Below, in pieces: positions 23,593 to 31,177 of a stretch of DNA of 37,317 nucleotides. Location: assembly GCA_017479925.1 (NCBI GenBank), contig JAFVBP010000086.1, forward strand, positions 1-37,317. Reading direction: 5' to 3'. The DNA is from Selenomonadaceae bacterium (GTDB lineage: Bacteria > Bacillota > Negativicutes > Selenomonadales > Selenomonadaceae). Numbering within the stretch: position 1 is the first letter of the stretch; every line of letters begins with the position of its first letter. Below the pieces are notes generated by a model. That model was not told the DNA's origin. It saw only the letters and a list, made by a program, of their open reading frames with translations, and made no database searches. A program made the position numbers and the translations under genes.

Positions 23593-24654
23593 GTGATTGA
23601 CGTGGACAAAAAACTTTTGCGCGGCGGATATACGACGGGTGCTTGTGCGGCGGCTGGCGTCAAAGCGGCTCTGATTTTCATGACGACGGGCGAAATTGTT
23701 CGCGAAGTCGAAATTACCGCGCTTGACTTGACGCCGTTGACAATTCCCGTCGCGAACGTCGAAAAAATTTCGGACGGAATTCGCGCCGAAATCGTCAAAT
23801 TTTCGGGCGACGACCCAGACATCACCAACGGCGTTTCGGTTTTCGTGACCGTACGCCGTATTTTTGCGGACAAAATTATTTTTCGCGCAGGCGTCGGCGT
23901 CGGACATGTCACCAAAGCCGGCTTGCAAATTCCCGTCGGCGAACCCGCGATTAATCCGAAACCGCGTGAACTGATTCGCAACGTCGCGGCGGAATTCGAC
24001 GTTGGCGGTCTCGAAGTCGAAATTTCAATTCCCGCAGGCGTCGAACTTGCCAAACGGACGTTAAATCCCGTGCTCGGCGTCGAAGGCGGCTTGTCGATTA
24101 TCGGCACGACGGGCGTTCTGCGTCCCATGAGCGAAGATGCGTTCAAAAATTCGCTAGTTGTGCAAATTGACGTTGCCAAAGCGGCGGGCTTCGACGAATT
24201 AATTTTCGTACCCGGCAAAATCGGCGAAAACTGCGCGCTTAAACTCGGATTCGACGCGGGCGCAATCGTTCAGACAAGCAATTTCGTCGGCTTCATGTTG
24301 GACGCGGCGGTTGACCGAAACGTTGCCAAAATTGTCTTGTGCGGGCACCTCGGCAAGCTCGTCAAAGTTGCGGCGGGAATTTTTCACACGCACAATCGCG
24401 TTGCCGACGGTCGGCTTGAGACTTTGGCAGCGTATTCAGCCGCCGAAGGTTTGTCGCCCGCCGAAGTCAAAAAAATTCTCGACGCTACGACAACCGAAGT
24501 CGCCGCGCAGATTATCGCCGAAAATCACCTTGAACGCGTGTACAAAAAAATTGCCGAACGTGCGAGCCTTCGGGCAATGCGTCACGTTTTCGGCAAGTTG
24601 ACCGTCAAGACGATTCTGGTTGACTTCGCGGGCAACGTTCTCGGTAGCGGCTGA
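23593..24654 (+). CDS. cbiD: Cobalt-precorrin-5B C1-methyltransferase
   Basis: CbiD methylates C1 of the corrin ring in the anaerobic (cobalt-early) branch of cobalamin synthesis. The 353-residue protein has LRGGYTTGACAAAGVKAAL at the start, GVGHVTKAGLQIPVGEPAIN, LNPVLGVEGGLSIIGTTGVL and VLCGHLGKLVKVAAGIFHTH, all typical. The start is a GTG at 23593 or 23602; the ribosome site is weak in both cases, so translation may be coupled to the gene before it. Two other cobalamin genes (cbiA/cobB and cbiC) lie 2-3 kb downstream on the opposite strand, so the pathway is locally scattered. Confidence 0.94.
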   Translation: MIDVDKKLLRGGYTTGACAAAGVKAALIFMTTGEIVREVEITALDLTPLTIPVANVEKISDGIRAEIVKFSGDDPDITNGVSVFVTVRRIFADKIIFRAGVGVGHVTKAGLQIPVGEPAINPKPRELIRNVAAEFDVGGLEVEISIPAGVELAKRTLNPVLGVEGGLSIIGTTGVLRPMSEDAFKNSLVVQIDVAKAAGFDELIFVPGKIGENCALKLGFDAGAIVQTSNFVGFMLDAAVDRNVAKIVLCGHLGKLVKVAAGIFHTHNRVADGRLETLAAYSAAEGLSPAEVKKILDATTTEVAAQIIAENHLERVYKKIAERASLRAMRHVFGKLTVKTILVDFAGNVLGSG

Positions 24655-24662
24655 GATTGATC

Positions 24663-24842
24663 TACTTTTCTTTTGGCGCAAAAGACCCGCTTTAAAAGCG
24701 GGGGAACAATTGGTTTGACCGCCTCGCCAATTGAAGCGACAACGTTGAACCAATTGGATGCAACGTCCACGTTGCCAAAAGAAAACATCCCGCAGGTGAT
24801 ACATCCTATATCAACTGCGGGCGGCCGTCATCCATGACGGTC
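24663..24842 (+). repeat. Composite hairpin element, copy 3, interrupted by another repeat
   Basis: The first hairpin starts normally (24663-24684, CTTTTCTTTTGGCGCAAAAG) but is broken; its remaining flank (CCAAAAGAAAAC) resumes near 24775. Between them lie about 90 bases with a GCTTTAAAAGC hairpin (24685-24711) and a segment also found at 35273. The middle stem (CCCGCAG with CTGCGGG) and GGCCGTCATCCATGACGGTC (24823-24842) are intact, 41 bases before the next ATG. Confidence 0.8.
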
Positions 24843-24883
24843 GGATTTTTCGTTGACATCAAAATTTTTCGGGAGGTATTCAC

Positions 24884-25717
24884 ATGACACACACGCTTGA
24901 CAACGGCACGCTCCGAATCGCCGTCGACACGCACGGCGCGGAACTCAAATCGCTCGTCAAGGGCGAAACCGACTTCATTTGCAGCGGCACGGATTTTTGG
25001 AAATATTCGTCGCCGATTTTGTTCCCGATTGTCGGCAAGCTCAAAGACGACACCTTTCGCTTCGGCGGCAAAAGTTACACGCTCGCAAGTCACGGCTTCG
25101 GCAGGTTGAGCGATTTTACTTGCGTCGCCGAAAATCCGTTGACGTTCCGACTGACGTATTCGGACGACACGCTCAAAAATTACCCGTTCAAATTCGCACT
25201 GACCGTCACTTACGCGCTTGACGGCAACGAATTGACTATCACCGACCGCGTCGAAAATCTCGACGACAAGCCGCTTTACTTTTCGATCGGCGCACATCCC
25301 GCGCTTTGTGTGGACGGCGATTTTGACGCGTGGCAACTCGAATTCAGCCAAAGCGAACACTGCGCACGAATTCCGCTCAACGGCGGGCTTTTAAGTCACG
25401 AACGCATTCCGACGCTTGACGGGCGAATTCTCAAGCTCAATTACGAGCTGTTCAAAGACGACGCGTTGATTTTCGACGACTTCAAAAGCGACGCCGTCAC
25501 CTTGCGCGGGAAAAATCACGCCGTCACGCTCAAAGCAAGCGATTGGCCGTTCTGGGGCTTCTGGACGAAAATCGGCGCGCCGTTCGTTTGTATCGAACCG
25601 TGGCACGGGCACGCGGATTTCTGCGACTTCAGCGGCGAACTGCCCGACAAGGACGGCATTCGCAAGTTGGCTGTCGGCGAAACTTTCACGACGAGTTACG
25701 CTTTAGCCGTCGATTGA
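24884..25717 (+). CDS. Aldose 1-epimerase-like protein (LacX/galactose mutarotase-related)
   Basis: The 277-residue protein has the mutarotase-related beta-sandwich pattern: LRIAVDTHGAELKSLVKGE, FWKYSSPILFPIVGKLKDD, SHGFGRLSDFTC, FSIGAHPALCV with a conserved His, and CIEPWHGHADF. Members of this branch (LacX type) interconvert sugar anomers or act on phosphorylated sugars; the exact substrate is not determined. Length is normal, and no signal peptide is seen, so it is cytosolic. GGGAGG precedes the ATG. Its last 32 bases overlap the end of the oppositely directed cobB/cbiA gene. Confidence 0.88.
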   Translation: MTHTLDNGTLRIAVDTHGAELKSLVKGETDFICSGTDFWKYSSPILFPIVGKLKDDTFRFGGKSYTLASHGFGRLSDFTCVAENPLTFRLTYSDDTLKNYPFKFALTVTYALDGNELTITDRVENLDDKPLYFSIGAHPALCVDGDFDAWQLEFSQSEHCARIPLNGGLLSHERIPTLDGRILKLNYELFKDDALIFDDFKSDAVTLRGKNHAVTLKASDWPFWGFWTKIGAPFVCIEPWHGHADFCDFSGELPDKDGIRKLAVGETFTTSYALAVD

Positions 25718-27050
25718 CGCACGCATCAACGAAATTTTTGGCGACGTTCGGGCAACCGGCAAAGTGCACGTGCAAATACGACGCCGCGACATTTCCGACG
25801 GCAACGCCCGCAGTGAAATTTGAATCGTCGCGCAGACGTTCGCAGTCAAAAAGATTTTGTTCGACATCTGTGACCGAATATCGAAATTCGTGCGCGTGGA
25901 AAGTTTGACCTTGCCGACCGACAACGCAATCCGACGCAAGCTCAGCCGTCACGTAGCCGACGCGTTGCAACCGTCGCGTCATCGTCGCGCAACCGTCGAA
26001 CACGCCGCACATATCGAACGCCCGACCGTCGAAATCAATCAGGCGATTCATCAGGTACATAAAACCGCCGCATTCGGCGAAAATCGGCAGACCGTCAGCC
26101 GCCGCATGGAAAATCTCCGTGCGGATTTTTTTGTTGCGCTCAAGTTGCGACGCGAACATTTCGGGGAAGCCGCCGCCGATAATCAGACCGTCGACTTCGG
26201 GTAAAGTTTCGTCGTCAAGCGGGCTGAAAAATTCAATCTGCGCGCCGAGACGTTCAAGCACGCTCAACGAGGCGTCGTAGTAAAAATTGAACGCCGCATC
26301 ACGTGCAACGCCGATTTTGGTGACGGGCGAAATTTTTTCACCGCGAACGAAATTTTCAATCGGCGGGGCACTTTCGGCAAGCTTAATCAGCGCGTCAACG
26401 TCAACTTGACTTTCGACCGCCGCGCAGATTTTTTCGAGTGCGTCAACCGCGAAATTTTCCGTCGTCGGAACGAGACCCAAATGTCGTTCGGGCAAGGCGA
26501 ATTCGTCGTTGCGGTGAAGTGCACCGAAAACTTTTATGCCGAGCCTGTCGAGCGCGTCGACAATCATCCGTTCGTGAGACGCCGAGCCTACGCGATTCAA
26601 AATGACGCCCGCAAGGTTGACCGACCTGTCGAATTCGCGGAAACCCAACGCAATAGCCGCCGCGGAAGTCCCGACACTTTTGGCGTCGACGACCAAAACA
26701 ACGGGCGCGTTCAGCAACTTGGAAATTTCCGCCGTCGAACTTTGACCGTCGCGACCGCCGTCGTAAAGTCCCATGACGCCTTCGACAATCGAAATGTACG
26801 CATGTGACGCCGTGTCCGCGAAAATTTTTCGTATGTTGTCCGCGCCGACAAGCCAACTGTCCAGGTTGTGCGACGGTTGACCGCAGGCAAGCGCGTGCCA
26901 GCCCGTGTCAATGTAATCGGGACCGACCTTGTACGGTTGCACGTCAAGCCCGCGACGTTTCAGCGCGCCGATAAGTCCCGCCGTGATTGTCGTCTTGCCT
27001 GAGCCGCTTTGTGTCGCCGCGATAATCAGCCGCGGGAAATTATTTTTCAT
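25686..27050 (-). CDS. cbiA: Cobyrinate a,c-diamide synthase
   Basis: The enzyme amidates two side chains of the corrin ring using ATP and glutamine. From the ATG at 27050 the protein has 454 residues, the usual length. The N-terminal ATPase domain has IIAATQSGSGKTTITAGLIG and KVGPDYIDTGWH, followed by VEGVMGLYDGG. The C-terminal amidotransferase domain has the catalytic Cys in IFAECGGFMYLM and the His in SYLHVHFAG. Its start overlaps the end of cbiC by 11 bases, so the pair is co-translated. Its 3' end overlaps the converging epimerase gene by 32 bases. A longer frame upstream to 27329 lies inside cbiC and is rejected. Confidence 0.95.
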   Translation of the reverse strand: MKNNFPRLIIAATQSGSGKTTITAGLIGALKRRGLDVQPYKVGPDYIDTGWHALACGQPSHNLDSWLVGADNIRKIFADTASHAYISIVEGVMGLYDGGRDGQSSTAEISKLLNAPVVLVVDAKSVGTSAAAIALGFREFDRSVNLAGVILNRVGSASHERMIVDALDRLGIKVFGALHRNDEFALPERHLGLVPTTENFAVDALEKICAAVESQVDVDALIKLAESAPPIENFVRGEKISPVTKIGVARDAAFNFYYDASLSVLERLGAQIEFFSPLDDETLPEVDGLIIGGGFPEMFASQLERNKKIRTEIFHAAADGLPIFAECGGFMYLMNRLIDFDGRAFDMCGVFDGCATMTRRLQRVGYVTAELASDCVVGRQGQTFHAHEFRYSVTDVEQNLFDCERLRDDSNFTAGVAVGNVAASYLHVHFAGCPNVAKNFVDACVNRRLKRNSS

Positions 27051-27690
27051 GTGGCTTGAGACCTCGCGAATCGTCGAGCAGATACAAAATCGCGTTGATG
27101 ATAGCGACCGCGATTGACGAGCCGCCCTTGGTGCCCGCGACGGTAATGTACGGAATTTCGTCTTGCGCGGCAAGTTGAGCTTTGGATTCCGCCGCACCGA
27201 CGAAACCGACGGGCACGCCGACAATCGCCGCAGGACGGATATTTTCTTCGCGCACGAGCCGCAAGACTTCAAACAGCGCGGTAGGCGCGTTGCCGATTGC
27301 GACGATTTGACCGTCGAGCCGCTTGCCAAAAAATCTCATCGCCGCCATCGAACGGGTGATGCCTTCGCGTTTGGCGAATTCGCGCACGTCGACATCAGCG
27401 ACCTTGCAAAAAATTTCGCCGCCGAATTTCGAGAACGTCCTAATGCTGATTCCGCGACGAACCATTTCGACATCGGTGAAAATGTTCGCTCCGTTCAAAA
27501 GCGCGGCTTTAATCGCGTCAATCGCCTGCGGGTGAATTCGGATTATCGGCGCGTATTCGACATCGCCCGACGCGTGAATAATTCGCGAGTAAACTTTTTT
27601 CGCGTCGTCCGTCAAGTCGAGACCTGCCAAATGCGGCGCGATAATTTCCATGCTTCGTGCTTCGATTTCGAGCGGTTGAGTCATAAACAT
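27040..27690 (-). CDS. cbiC: Precorrin-8X methylmutase
   Basis: CbiC moves a methyl group from C11 to C12 to give (cobalt-)hydrogenobyrinate/cobyrinate. The 216-residue protein starts at the ATG at 27690 (GGAAGGAGAAATTCAC before it) and contains IEARSMEIIAPHL, the active-site His in SRIIHASGDVEYA, NGANIFTDVEMVRRGI, RSMAAMRFFG, IGNAPTALFEVL and VGVPVGFVGAAESK, all standard. It is the first gene of a two-gene minus-strand operon with cbiA. The start used here avoids a 20-residue extension without a ribosome site. Confidence 0.96.
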   Translation of the reverse strand: MFMTQPLEIEARSMEIIAPHLAGLDLTDDAKKVYSRIIHASGDVEYAPIIRIHPQAIDAIKAALLNGANIFTDVEMVRRGISIRTFSKFGGEIFCKVADVDVREFAKREGITRSMAAMRFFGKRLDGQIVAIGNAPTALFEVLRLVREENIRPAAIVGVPVGFVGAAESKAQLAAQDEIPYITVAGTKGGSSIAVAIINAILYLLDDSRGLKPHEK

Positions 27691-27756
27691 GTGAATTTCT
27701 CCTTCCGAAAACGTTTGCGCCAGTCTAACAAACGCTTTCGGCAACGTCAACGCGAA

Positions 27757-27785
27757 TTGACTTCGAGCGCACTTTATGCTTTATT
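27757..27785 (+). promoter_or_regulatory. Promoter of larB
   Basis: TTGACT (27757-27762), a 17-base spacer and TTTATT (27780-27785), 20 bases before the larB ATG. Confidence 0.55.
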
Positions 27786-27805
27786 CTGCGGGCGAGGTGA
27801 ACTTT

Positions 27806-28570
27806 ATGACTGAACAGAATTTGTCGGAGCTGCTTAAGGCGTACAAGTCGGGCACCGTCGACGAGGCTCAAGTTATCAGCGCGGTGAAAAATTTTTCGTT
27901 GGCGACGGAAAGTTTCGGTTTCGCGACGATTGATCACGGGCGCGAATTGCGTCAAGGTTTTCCCGAAGTCGTTTATTCGCCCGGCAAGACGAAGGAACAG
28001 CTCAAGACGATTTTCCGCACGCTTTACGAACGGAGCGCGGGCAATTTGATTGCAAGTCGTGCGACGCGTGAACAATTCGATTTCCTGCGCGACGAAATTC
28101 CTGCGGCGATTTTCGACGAAACGGCACGCATGATTTACGTTGACCGCGATAAAAGTTTCGTGCGCGACGAGTCGAAAAAAATTCTTGTCGTGACGGCGGG
28201 AACGAGCGACGTGCCCGTTGCCGAGGAAGCGCGGCTGACGGCTTATCTTTGGGGCAACGCGGTTTCGACGTGCTACGATTGCGGCGTCGCGGGCATTCAC
28301 CGACTGTTTGCGCACATCGACGAAATTGTCGCGGCGAACGTGATTATCGTCGTGGCGGGCATGGAAGGTGCCCTTGCGAGCGTTGTCGGCGGATTGACTT
28401 CGCGTCCCGTCATTGCCGTTCCGACGAGTGTCGGCTACGGTGCGTCGTTCAACGGTTTGGCGGCGTTGCTTGCCATGCTCAACAGCTGCGCGGCGGGCGT
28501 GAGCGTCGTCAACATCGATAACGGTTTCGGCGCGGGCGTCCTTGCGTCGAAAATCAATCGCGTGAGGTAA
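27806..28570 (+). CDS. larB: Nickel-pincer cofactor biosynthesis protein LarB
   Basis: LarB carboxylates nicotinic acid adenine dinucleotide and releases AMP, the first step toward the nickel-pincer nucleotide used by lactate racemase and related enzymes. The 254-residue protein has an N-terminal helical part (FATIDHGRELRQGFPEVVY) and a PurE-like C-terminal domain: VVTAGTSDVPVAEEARLTA, YDCGVAGIHRLF, VVAGMEGALASVVGGL and SVGYGASFNGLAALLAML. GAGGTGA precedes ATG 27806. The partners larC and larE are not in the window. The gene diverges from cbiC. Confidence 0.93.
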   Translation: MTEQNLSELLKAYKSGTVDEAQVISAVKNFSLATESFGFATIDHGRELRQGFPEVVYSPGKTKEQLKTIFRTLYERSAGNLIASRATREQFDFLRDEIPAAIFDETARMIYVDRDKSFVRDESKKILVVTAGTSDVPVAEEARLTAYLWGNAVSTCYDCGVAGIHRLFAHIDEIVAANVIIVVAGMEGALASVVGGLTSRPVIAVPTSVGYGASFNGLAALLAMLNSCAAGVSVVNIDNGFGAGVLASKINRVR

Positions 28571-28572
28571 AT

Positions 28573-28676
28573 GTTACTTTCTTTTGGCAGCAAAAGAAAG
28601 TAACCAAAGAAAACTGCGCCTGCTATGATACATCCTGTATCATGCGCAGGCGTTGCGGCCGTCATCCATGACGGCC
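28573..28676 (+). repeat. Composite hairpin element, copy 4
   Basis: GTTACTTTCTTTTG with its complement (28573-28604), a middle stem (GCGCCTGC..GCGCAGGC around ATGATACATCCTGTATCAT) and GGCCGTCATCCATGACGGCC (28657-28676) followed by GAATTTT. It lies between larB and the reductase gene, 45 bases before the latter. Confidence 0.85.
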
Positions 28677-28721
28677 GAATTTTCCGCTACAGTTGCGTGT
28701 TTTTATCGGAGGTGAACCGTC

Positions 28722-29663
28722 ATGACCCGACGAAAATTTTTGACGTTGATGACTTGCGCGGCTTTAGCGAATTTGTTTTCGGCTTGCGGCGCGCAAACTT
28801 CAACCGAAAATTCAACCGACGAACGAAAGGAAGTTCCCGACATGAGCAAAAGTTTTTTCAGCGACGACGTGGCACTTAACGACGGATTCATCATGCCGCG
28901 ACTCGGCTTGGGCACGTGGACGCTTGACGACGCGGTTGCCGAAGATTGCGTTTATCACGCGCTGACGGTCGGCTATCGATTGATTGACACTGCGCGATAT
29001 TACCGCAACGAAATTGGCGTTGGCAGAGGTGTCAAACGAGCGATTGACGACGGCATTCCCCGCGAAAAAATTTTCGTCACGTCGAAGATTTTGCCGACGA
29101 CTTCACCCGACGCGGCGATTGATTCGTCACTGCGCGATTTGAATTTGGAGTACGTCGACTTGACGTTGATTCACCAGCCCGGTTATAATGACGAGGAAAG
29201 TTACCGTGCGCTTGAACGTGCGGTTAAGTCGGGCAAGATTCGTTCGATCGGCATATCGAATTATTACACGCCGCGTGACTTCGACAGAATTCGCAATTCG
29301 GCGACGATTGTTCCCGCCGTCGTGCAGAACGAAAATCATCCGTTGTACCAAAACGACGAACTTCAAGCTTACGTCGCGCAATTCGGCACGGTTATCGAAA
29401 GTTGGTATCCTTTCGGCGGACGCGGCAACACGCAGAAAATTTTCGGCAACGAAACGATTCAGCAACTCGCGAAGAAATATTCCAAGACGCCCGCGCAGAT
29501 TGTACTGCGGTGGCACATTCAGGCGGGCTACGTCGCCATACCCGGTTCGGCGAACAAGGCGCACATCACCGAAAATTTCAACGTGTTTGACTTCCGCTTG
29601 ACTGCCGACGACATGAATTTGATTCGCGCCGTCAACCAAAATCGCCGCTTTGAAAATTGGTGA
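28722..29663 (+). CDS. Aldo/keto reductase with a twin-arginine lipoprotein signal
   Basis: The core is a 2,5-diketogluconate-reductase-like aldo/keto reductase with the NADPH-dependent tetrad visible: Asp in RLIDTARYYRNE, Tyr in the same block, Lys in FVTSKIL, and His in LTLIHQPGY. Cofactor-side motifs SIGISNYY and IPGSANKAHITENF are present. Before the barrel stands MTRRKFLTLMTCAALANLFS ending in AC at residue 22, a Tat-type RR motif plus lipobox, then a Ser/Thr-rich spacer. This suggests export in folded form with bound cofactor and anchoring as a lipoprotein, which is unusual for a cytosolic family. GGAGGTGAA precedes the ATG. Confidence 0.9.
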   Translation: MTRRKFLTLMTCAALANLFSACGAQTSTENSTDERKEVPDMSKSFFSDDVALNDGFIMPRLGLGTWTLDDAVAEDCVYHALTVGYRLIDTARYYRNEIGVGRGVKRAIDDGIPREKIFVTSKILPTTSPDAAIDSSLRDLNLEYVDLTLIHQPGYNDEESYRALERAVKSGKIRSIGISNYYTPRDFDRIRNSATIVPAVVQNENHPLYQNDELQAYVAQFGTVIESWYPFGGRGNTQKIFGNETIQQLAKKYSKTPAQIVLRWHIQAGYVAIPGSANKAHITENFNVFDFRLTADDMNLIRAVNQNRRFENW

Positions 29664-29729
29664 CGCGCACTGTAACGAATTCGCTTCGTCGACGTATAAG
29701 TGTCAGAAAAACTTCAGGAGGCGATTGAC

Positions 29730-29999
29730 ATGACAAAAGAATTTCTCACCGACGAACAACTCGAAACGGTTTGCGGCGCGAATCAAATTCCGCAAAAACC
29801 GGCAAAGCCCGACGACAAAAACCCGTCGCAAATTAAAATACGGACGACCAACGACTTGAAAGTCCCGCCGCTTGTGACAGTGCCGATTCCGTTCATCAGA
29901 ATCGACGAAATCGAAGTGAAACCTATAATTCGGCAGCACGGTCAATCGTCCGAAGGATTCACGCCGAAAATTTCCGAACATTTGATTCTCCGCCGATAA
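29730..29999 (+). CDS. Small protein with GG/GA-type leader, unknown
   Basis: The 89-residue product begins MTKEFLTDEQLETVCGANQ, which resembles a secretion leader with a double-Gly or Gly-Ala cleavage site after about residue 16. The rest is Pro- and Lys-rich (IPQKPAKPDDKNPSQIK, then VPPLVTVPIPFIRIDEIEV) with no cysteine. It is not homologous to the two GG-leader proteins near 17000 beyond the leader pattern. AGGAGG lies eight bases before the ATG; an upstream GTG at 29700 has no such site. A terminator follows at 30018. Function unknown. Confidence 0.65.
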   Translation: MTKEFLTDEQLETVCGANQIPQKPAKPDDKNPSQIKIRTTNDLKVPPLVTVPIPFIRIDEIEVKPIIRQHGQSSEGFTPKISEHLILRR

Positions 30000-30017
30000 A
30001 CCAAATTGACACAACAC

Positions 30018-30067
30018 GCCTCGACGCCGCGTCGGGGCTTTTTTCGTTGCGACAAAGCTTGCGGCTT
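30018..30067 (+). terminator. Terminator repeat, copy 1
   Basis: CCTCGACG and CGTCGGGG form a stem followed by CTTTTTTC. The stem plus about 25 bases beyond it (CGTTGCGACAAAGCTTGC) are nearly repeated at 31133-31177. Confidence 0.8.
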
Positions 30068-30140
30068 GAAATTTGCCAAGTTTGATTCTGTGAGTGATAG
30101 TTTTCAATCGTGCGGCACAACACGAATTTTGAAGCTGCGA

Positions 30141-30146
30141 TATAAT
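30141..30146 (+). promoter_or_regulatory. Possible -10 box
   Basis: A perfect TATAAT stands before the gene remnant at 30217, but I see no convincing -35 element at the right distance. Confidence 0.3.
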
Positions 30147-30216
30147 GTCCCCGCGTCAAAAAAGTTTCGTGAAAGTCGCTTGACGGGCGACATTTTGACG
30201 AGCTTTTAACTTTACA

Positions 30217-30578
30217 ATGCGCGAAGAAAATTTCACGGAAACTGCAAGCATGGCTTTTAGCGGCGGCATTTCGGTTGCGGTGACTTTTGACGTTGCCACC
30301 TGGAACCGAAAATCTTTCGACGAGATACGCGCTCGGAACAGCAAATCGACAAGTTGACCGCGCCCGTGCTCAAAGACGCCGACGACAAGCTTGCCGAATT
30401 CCAAAACAAAAAAAATCGCCTGCAATCGCTCGGTCGTTCGTTGCAAAAAATTCTTGGCGAAGTCAACGCGCTCATGGACGAAGTTCAGCAAACGGCGCGG
30501 GCGTAAATTTCTCACCAAGGCACGAGAACACATTCAAGACGGCTTTAACACGGCGGCGAAATCAATTTTTTCACGGAG
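30217..30578 (+). pseudogene. Frameshifted remnant of a coiled-coil-type gene
   Basis: Three plus-strand frames in turn carry protein-like sequence. The first, from ATG 30217, has MAFSGGISVAVTFDVATWN and ends at 30353 with a stop. The second frame continues with EQQIDKLTAPVLKDADDKLA, FQNKKNRLQSLG and QKILGEVNALMDEVQQ, stopping at 30506. The third has KFLTKAREHIQDGFNTAAKS. The heptad-rich character of the second piece suggests a helical or coiled-coil protein. The pieces lie in order without overlap, which fits one gene broken by two frameshifts. I cannot name the family. The HTH-like gene follows directly. Confidence 0.4.
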
Positions 30579-30587
30579 GCGAACTGC

Positions 30588-31112
30588 ATGGACAACCCGG
30601 AAGACATAGAACAGCTCGTTCAAGCTTACATCGACAAAAATTTCGATCCGAACTCGTCGGCAGGTGCGGCGGCAGTGCTTGCACCGATTTTTTCGGTGAT
30701 ACCAATTTTCAGCGCAATCATGAAGTGTGACCTTGACAAAATTGACTTTCGCCGTCATTTCAACGAAAATAAACATGAAACTTTTTCCGAAATGCTCATG
30801 CGCCTCGTCAACGAAAGCGGCGAAAAAAATTCCGTCATCTACAATCGCGCAAACATCGACCGTCGACATTTTTCAAAAATCATCAGCCACAAAGACTACA
30901 AGCCGTCAAAACAAACCGCGCTTGCCTTTGCCGTCGCGCTGAAATTGAATTTCGAGCGGACGAAAGAATTGCTTGCCGCGGCGGGCTACGTGTTGACGAA
31001 ATCAACTCTTTTCGACGTGATAGTTTCGTTCTTCATCGAGCACAAGATTTTTGACGTTGATTATGTCAATCGGATTTTGCATAAATACAATCAACCGTTG
31101 CCGGGCGGCTGA
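30588..31112 (+). CDS. Protein with helix-turn-helix-like C-terminal domain of defence/toxin-type islands
   Basis: The 174-residue product has an N-terminal part with a hydrophobic stretch (VLAPIFSVIPIFSAIM) and a C-terminal module of about 90 residues: VIYNRANIDRRHFSKIISHK, DYKPSKQTALAFAVALKL, ERTKELLAAAGYVL and FDVIVSFFIEHKIFDVDYVN. This module is a recurring HTH-like unit in Firmicutes, found alone or fused to other domains such as macrodomains; I recall this from general knowledge and cannot test it here. ATG 30588 has CGGAGGCG seven bases upstream. It lies in the small island bounded by the two terminator repeats. Function unknown. Confidence 0.7.
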   Translation: MDNPEDIEQLVQAYIDKNFDPNSSAGAAAVLAPIFSVIPIFSAIMKCDLDKIDFRRHFNENKHETFSEMLMRLVNESGEKNSVIYNRANIDRRHFSKIISHKDYKPSKQTALAFAVALKLNFERTKELLAAAGYVLTKSTLFDVIVSFFIEHKIFDVDYVNRILHKYNQPLPGG

Positions 31113-31132
31113 TTCGGGCGAAAAATTTTCCT

Positions 31133-31177
31133 GCCTCGGCGAACGTCGGGGCTTTTTCGTTTGCGGCAAAGCTTGCA
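31133..31177 (+). terminator. Terminator repeat, copy 2
   Basis: CCTCGGCG, then CGTCGGGG and CTTTTTCG, followed by TTTGCGGCAAAGCTTGC. It closely matches the copy at 30018 and ends the HTH-protein gene. Its last bases overlap the -35 box of the pheS promoter. Confidence 0.8.

Noticed and set aside
26406-26807. Plus-strand open frame of 133 codons
   Set aside because: It is antisense to cbiA and without recognisable features.
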